Positions 61,325 to 64,000 of a stretch of 64,000 bases of DNA are shown here, piece after piece. The notes beneath the pieces are model-generated. The model did no database searches, was not told the origin of the DNA, and saw nothing but the letters and a program-made list of their open reading frames with translations. Every line of letters starts with the position of its first letter. Position 1 is the first letter of the stretch. A program made the position numbers and the translations under genes. Source of the stretch: Glutamicibacter sp. B1 (GTDB lineage: Bacteria; Actinomycetota; Actinomycetes; Actinomycetales; Micrococcaceae); assembly GCF_039602135.1 (NCBI RefSeq), contig NZ_CP125942.1, positions 2,046,001 to 2,110,000 on the forward strand. The letters run 5' to 3'.

Positions 61325-63448
61325 ATGACTGCAACCACCAATAACTTCGCGACGGTCGCGGAATTGATGCATGATGAGACCGTCACCCACTCCTACGTCA
61401 GCGATGTAGCTCTGCCAAGTGGCAAGACCCTAGCCCTGCTAACCCTAGACAACGGACTAGACCACAAGAAGCCCACCACCCTGGGCCCCAACAGCTTGCT
61501 GGAACTGCGAGCCACCCTCGAAGGGCAAGCAGCCCGCGCTGAAGCAGGCGAAATCCACGCATTGGCCATCACCGGCAAACCATACTTCCTGATCGCCGGT
61601 GCTGATCTTTCCGCAGTGACTCGCCTCAACGCCCCAGAACAGGCCACCGCGATGGCATCCCTGGGTCACTACACCTACGAACTGCTCTCAGATCTCGGTG
61701 TGCCTACCTTCGCCTTCATCAATGGGCTAGCCCTCGGCGGCGGCCTAGAAATTGCCTTGGCATGCAATTACCGCACGGTCAGTACCGCTGCAGGTGCGCT
61801 GGGACTTCCCGAAGCCTTCCTTGGTCTCATTCCCGGCTGGGCCGGCGTCTACCGACTGCCACGACTGGTGGGTCCGGAAAACGCGTTGAAGGTGATGATC
61901 GAAAATCCGCTGAACAACAACCGCACCCTCTCCGGACCGGCCGCCTTTAAGATGGGCGTTGCCGACGCGATCTTCGAACCAGCAGACTTCATCGAACACT
62001 CCACCAAGTTTGTTGCTGACGTTCTGTCCGGACAGACACAGGTTCAGCGTCCTAACGAAGTGGATCCTAGCGACCCTGAGGTGGCACGACGCTGGCTGGA
62101 GGCAGCAGATCAGGCCGAGAAGTTTGTTGATGCAAAGCTCTCTGGTGCCGCACCTGCTCCCTACAAGGTCTTGGAAGTATTCCGCAAGGGGATGACTCTC
62201 TCCCAGCCAGAATCAGCTGAGCTGGAAGTAGAAGCACTGACCAGTCTGATCCGGACCACCCAATTCCAGAACACCGTGTACGCGTTCTTGGACCTAGTCC
62301 AGAAGCGTGGACGGCGTCCAGCTGGAGCACCAGATGCAAAGCTGGCCCGTCCGGTCTCAAAGGTAGGCGTTGTCGGTGCCGGACTGATGGCCAGCCAGTT
62401 GGCACTCCTCTTTGTCCGCCGCCTCAACGTCCCAGTGGTCATCACCGATCTGGACCAGTCGCGCGTGGATAAGGGTTTGGCCTACATTCATGGTGAAATC
62501 GACAAACTGCACAGCAAGGGTCGCTTGAGCCAGGATGCGGTGAACCGTGCTAAGGCACTGGTGACCGGATCGGTGACCAAGGATGCGTTTGCCGAGGCAG
62601 ACTTTGTTATCGAGGCCGTTTTCGAAGAGCTCAACGTCAAGAAGCAAGTGTTCGCCGAGGTAGAGGCCGTGGTCTCCCCTGAGTGCATCCTGGCCACCAA
62701 CACTTCATCGCTGTCGGTGACCGAGATGGGTCGGGATCTCAAGCACCCAGAACGCCTGGTTGGCTTCCACTTCTTCAACCCTGTCGCTGTCATGCCACTA
62801 TTGGAAATCGCAGCCACGGAATGGACTAACGAGTCTTCGCTGTCCACAGCTTTTGTGCTGGGCAAGAAACTGAAGAAGACCACCGTCAAGACCCAGGACG
62901 CTGCGGCGTTTGTCGTCAACCGAGTTCTGCTACGGCTGATGAGTGAAGTTCAGGCAGCGTTTGACGAGGGTACCGATGCAGTAACGGCGGATACGGCGTT
63001 GAAGCCAATGGGTTTGCCGATGAGTCCGTTTACCTTGCTGGCCATGGTCGGCCTGCCTGTGGCGCAACACGTCAATGAGTCTTTGAACGCTGCCTTTGGT
63101 GATCGTTTCGAAGTTTCCGAAAACCTGCAGAAGCTGATCGACGCAAAGATTACTACCTTGTGGGTGAAAAACGAGCAAGGCGAACCGGTCCTGAATCCTC
63201 AGGCCGAAGAGTTGCTCGTCCAGGGCTCTAACCCTTCCACCAAGGAAGAAATTCTTCTTCGCGTGCAAGATGCGCTCGCTCAGGAAATTGGTTTGCTTCT
63301 TGATGAAGGTGTTGTCGCTGAGGCAGCGGATGTTGACCTGTGCATGATCACTGGTGCTGGTTGGCCAATGCATCTCGGTGGAATCACCCCATACCTGGAT
63401 CAGGTTGGCGCGTCCGAGCGTGTGAACGGTAAGAAGTTTAATAACTAA
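61325..63448 (+). CDS. fadB: Enoyl-CoA hydratase / 3-hydroxyacyl-CoA dehydrogenase (FadB-like)
   Basis: This multifunctional protein performs hydration and dehydrogenation in beta-oxidation. Of 707 residues, about 15-215 are the crotonase domain with both catalytic Glu regions (NGLALGGGLEIALACNYR and LPEAFLGLIPGWAGVYRL). Residues about 340-520 are the NAD-binding domain (VGVVGAGLMASQLALLFV; NTSSLSVTEMG; FHFFNPVAVMPLLEI with the catalytic His). Residues about 525-705 are the C-terminal dehydrogenase domains. All motifs are intact. It is co-transcribed with fadA and followed by a strong hairpin. Confidence 0.96.
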   Translation: MTATTNNFATVAELMHDETVTHSYVSDVALPSGKTLALLTLDNGLDHKKPTTLGPNSLLELRATLEGQAARAEAGEIHALAITGKPYFLIAGADLSAVTRLNAPEQATAMASLGHYTYELLSDLGVPTFAFINGLALGGGLEIALACNYRTVSTAAGALGLPEAFLGLIPGWAGVYRLPRLVGPENALKVMIENPLNNNRTLSGPAAFKMGVADAIFEPADFIEHSTKFVADVLSGQTQVQRPNEVDPSDPEVARRWLEAADQAEKFVDAKLSGAAPAPYKVLEVFRKGMTLSQPESAELEVEALTSLIRTTQFQNTVYAFLDLVQKRGRRPAGAPDAKLARPVSKVGVVGAGLMASQLALLFVRRLNVPVVITDLDQSRVDKGLAYIHGEIDKLHSKGRLSQDAVNRAKALVTGSVTKDAFAEADFVIEAVFEELNVKKQVFAEVEAVVSPECILATNTSSLSVTEMGRDLKHPERLVGFHFFNPVAVMPLLEIAATEWTNESSLSTAFVLGKKLKKTTVKTQDAAAFVVNRVLLRLMSEVQAAFDEGTDAVTADTALKPMGLPMSPFTLLAMVGLPVAQHVNESLNAAFGDRFEVSENLQKLIDAKITTLWVKNEQGEPVLNPQAEELLVQGSNPSTKEEILLRVQDALAQEIGLLLDEGVVAEAADVDLCMITGAGWPMHLGGITPYLDQVGASERVNGKKFNN

Positions 63449-63461
63449 ATTCCGTCATCTC

Positions 63462-63497
63462 CTTTGGGCTCCATTCCACACGGAATGGAGCCCAAAG
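63462..63497 (+). terminator. Terminator after fadB
   Basis: CTTTGGGCTCCATTCC and GGAATGGAGCCCAAAG form a 16-bp perfect stem with loop ACAC, 13 nt after the fadB stop. The T-run after it is poor (TCTGTTCC). Confidence 0.75.
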
Positions 63498-63630
63498 TCT
63501 GTTCCGGGTGGTTTGGCCTTTGGCTGCGGGCAAATCCCAGGCCAGTACTTGAGCACGGCGCTGAACTGCCGGTCATGTATTTAGGCTCAACTCTTAGCAC
63601 CGGCACAGGCTGATCTGTCACAATAAACCC

Positions 63631-64000
63631 ATGACTGACTTCGCTCAACCAGCACGCCGCACCGTCATGTGCGCTTCCGCTGCCCTTGGATCCGTAGCTT
63701 TGTTAACCGCCTGTGGCGACGGGCATTCAGAAGCACAGGCCCCTGAAGCTTCGCCGGTCCCATCCCCCACCGGTGAGGGTCAGGCAGTGATAGCTCTTTC
63801 GGAGATAGAGGTCGGTGCGCGAGCTACCGTGCAGGCAAAGCATTCAAGCGGTGCCGAAATTCCTGTGTTGCTCTTCCGCCCGGATGAAAAAACTGTTCTT
63901 GCTTATTCCAGTGTCTGCACGCATCAGGGCTGCGTTGTCACGACCAAGTCCACTAAAGAGGATTTCTTCTGTGCCTGCCACGGCTCACGCTTTCAACCGT
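63631..64000 (+). CDS. Rieske 2Fe-2S lipoprotein (3' end missing at window edge)
   Basis: The first 123 codons of an exported Rieske protein. The N-terminus MTDFAQPARRTVMCASAALG has a twin-arginine pair, then SVALLTACGD gives a lipobox with the lipidated Cys, so export by Tat and anchoring by Lgt are both suggested. A Pro/Ser linker follows. The cluster-binding motifs are CTHQGC and, at the window edge, CACHGSRF, with two Cys and two His. Small actinobacterial proteins of this type are electron carriers of unknown partners. It is not linked to qcr genes here. The ATG is preceded by CACAATAAACCC and no ribosome binding site. Confidence 0.88.
   Translation, partial: MTDFAQPARRTVMCASAALGSVALLTACGDGHSEAQAPEASPVPSPTGEGQAVIALSEIEVGARATVQAKHSSGAEIPVLLFRPDEKTVLAYSSVCTHQGCVVTTKSTKEDFFCACHGSRFQP

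Overview
The window is core chromosome of a moderately high-GC actinobacterium, most likely in the family Micrococcaceae (Arthrobacter/Glutamicibacter-like). The evidence is the gene order ribH-hisE-hisG-hisF...hisI-trpE-(Trp-associated membrane protein)-(HGxxPAAW protein)-trpC-trpB-trpA-lgt-gltBD-pyk, Actinobacteria-specific families (DUF3000, DUF6318, DUF6421, DUF222/HNH, TIGR03085, an ANTAR regulator of the PdtaR type), and many apparently leaderless genes with a TANNNT box 6-8 nt before the start codon. The genus is an inference from memory of gene orders; no search was run.

Layout. 1-5.7 kb: a TerC-family gene cut by the left edge and led by a yybP-ykoY (Mn2+) riboswitch, then uvrB, a small membrane protein, coaE, a YigZ/IMPACT protein and a rRNA-type methyltransferase. 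5.7-19.1 kb: a DUF222/HNH protein, rpsA, a frameshifted Eis-like acetyltransferase, polA, a PaaI-type thioesterase, a RibD-C/DHFR-like reductase, a PiT phosphate transporter with a small partner, pdtaR, tRNA-Leu(CAA) and pyk. 19.2-33.0 kb: gltBD, lgt and the trp operon (trpE, C, B, A without trpD/trpG), headed by hisI. 33.1-37.7 kb: hisE-hisG-hisF, interrupted from hisI by a TIGR03085 gene and by an AT-richer pair encoding a DUF6318 lipoprotein and a secreted PKD-like protein. 37.7-42.2 kb: a full riboflavin operon (ribM-ribD-ribE-ribBA-ribH) behind an FMN riboswitch. 42.2-46.9 kb: rpe, rsmB, fmt, def and a PD-(D/E)XK nuclease-like gene. 47.0-47.8 kb: seven tRNA genes (Gly-Cys-Val-Gly-Val-Gly-Gly). 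47.9-59.9 kb: an MT0933-type antitoxin-like protein, benE, zapE, sseA-sufE, ybaK, an alpha/beta hydrolase, msrB, DUF6421, an SDR, a threonine aldolase, DUF3000 and RNase D. 60-64 kb: a thiolase/multifunctional beta-oxidation pair behind a perfect 16-bp palindrome, and the start of a Tat/lipobox Rieske protein at the right edge.

Together the genes cover aromatic amino acid, histidine and riboflavin synthesis, nitrogen assimilation (GOGAT), lower glycolysis, translation start and end processing, DNA repair and fatty-acid oxidation. No prophage, integrase, transposase, CRISPR array or complete defence system is visible. The least explained parts are the AT-rich secreted pair inside the his locus, the frameshifted Eis homologue, a tRNA-Val copy with a T-stem mismatch, and several strong hairpins and palindromes in leaders and between genes.
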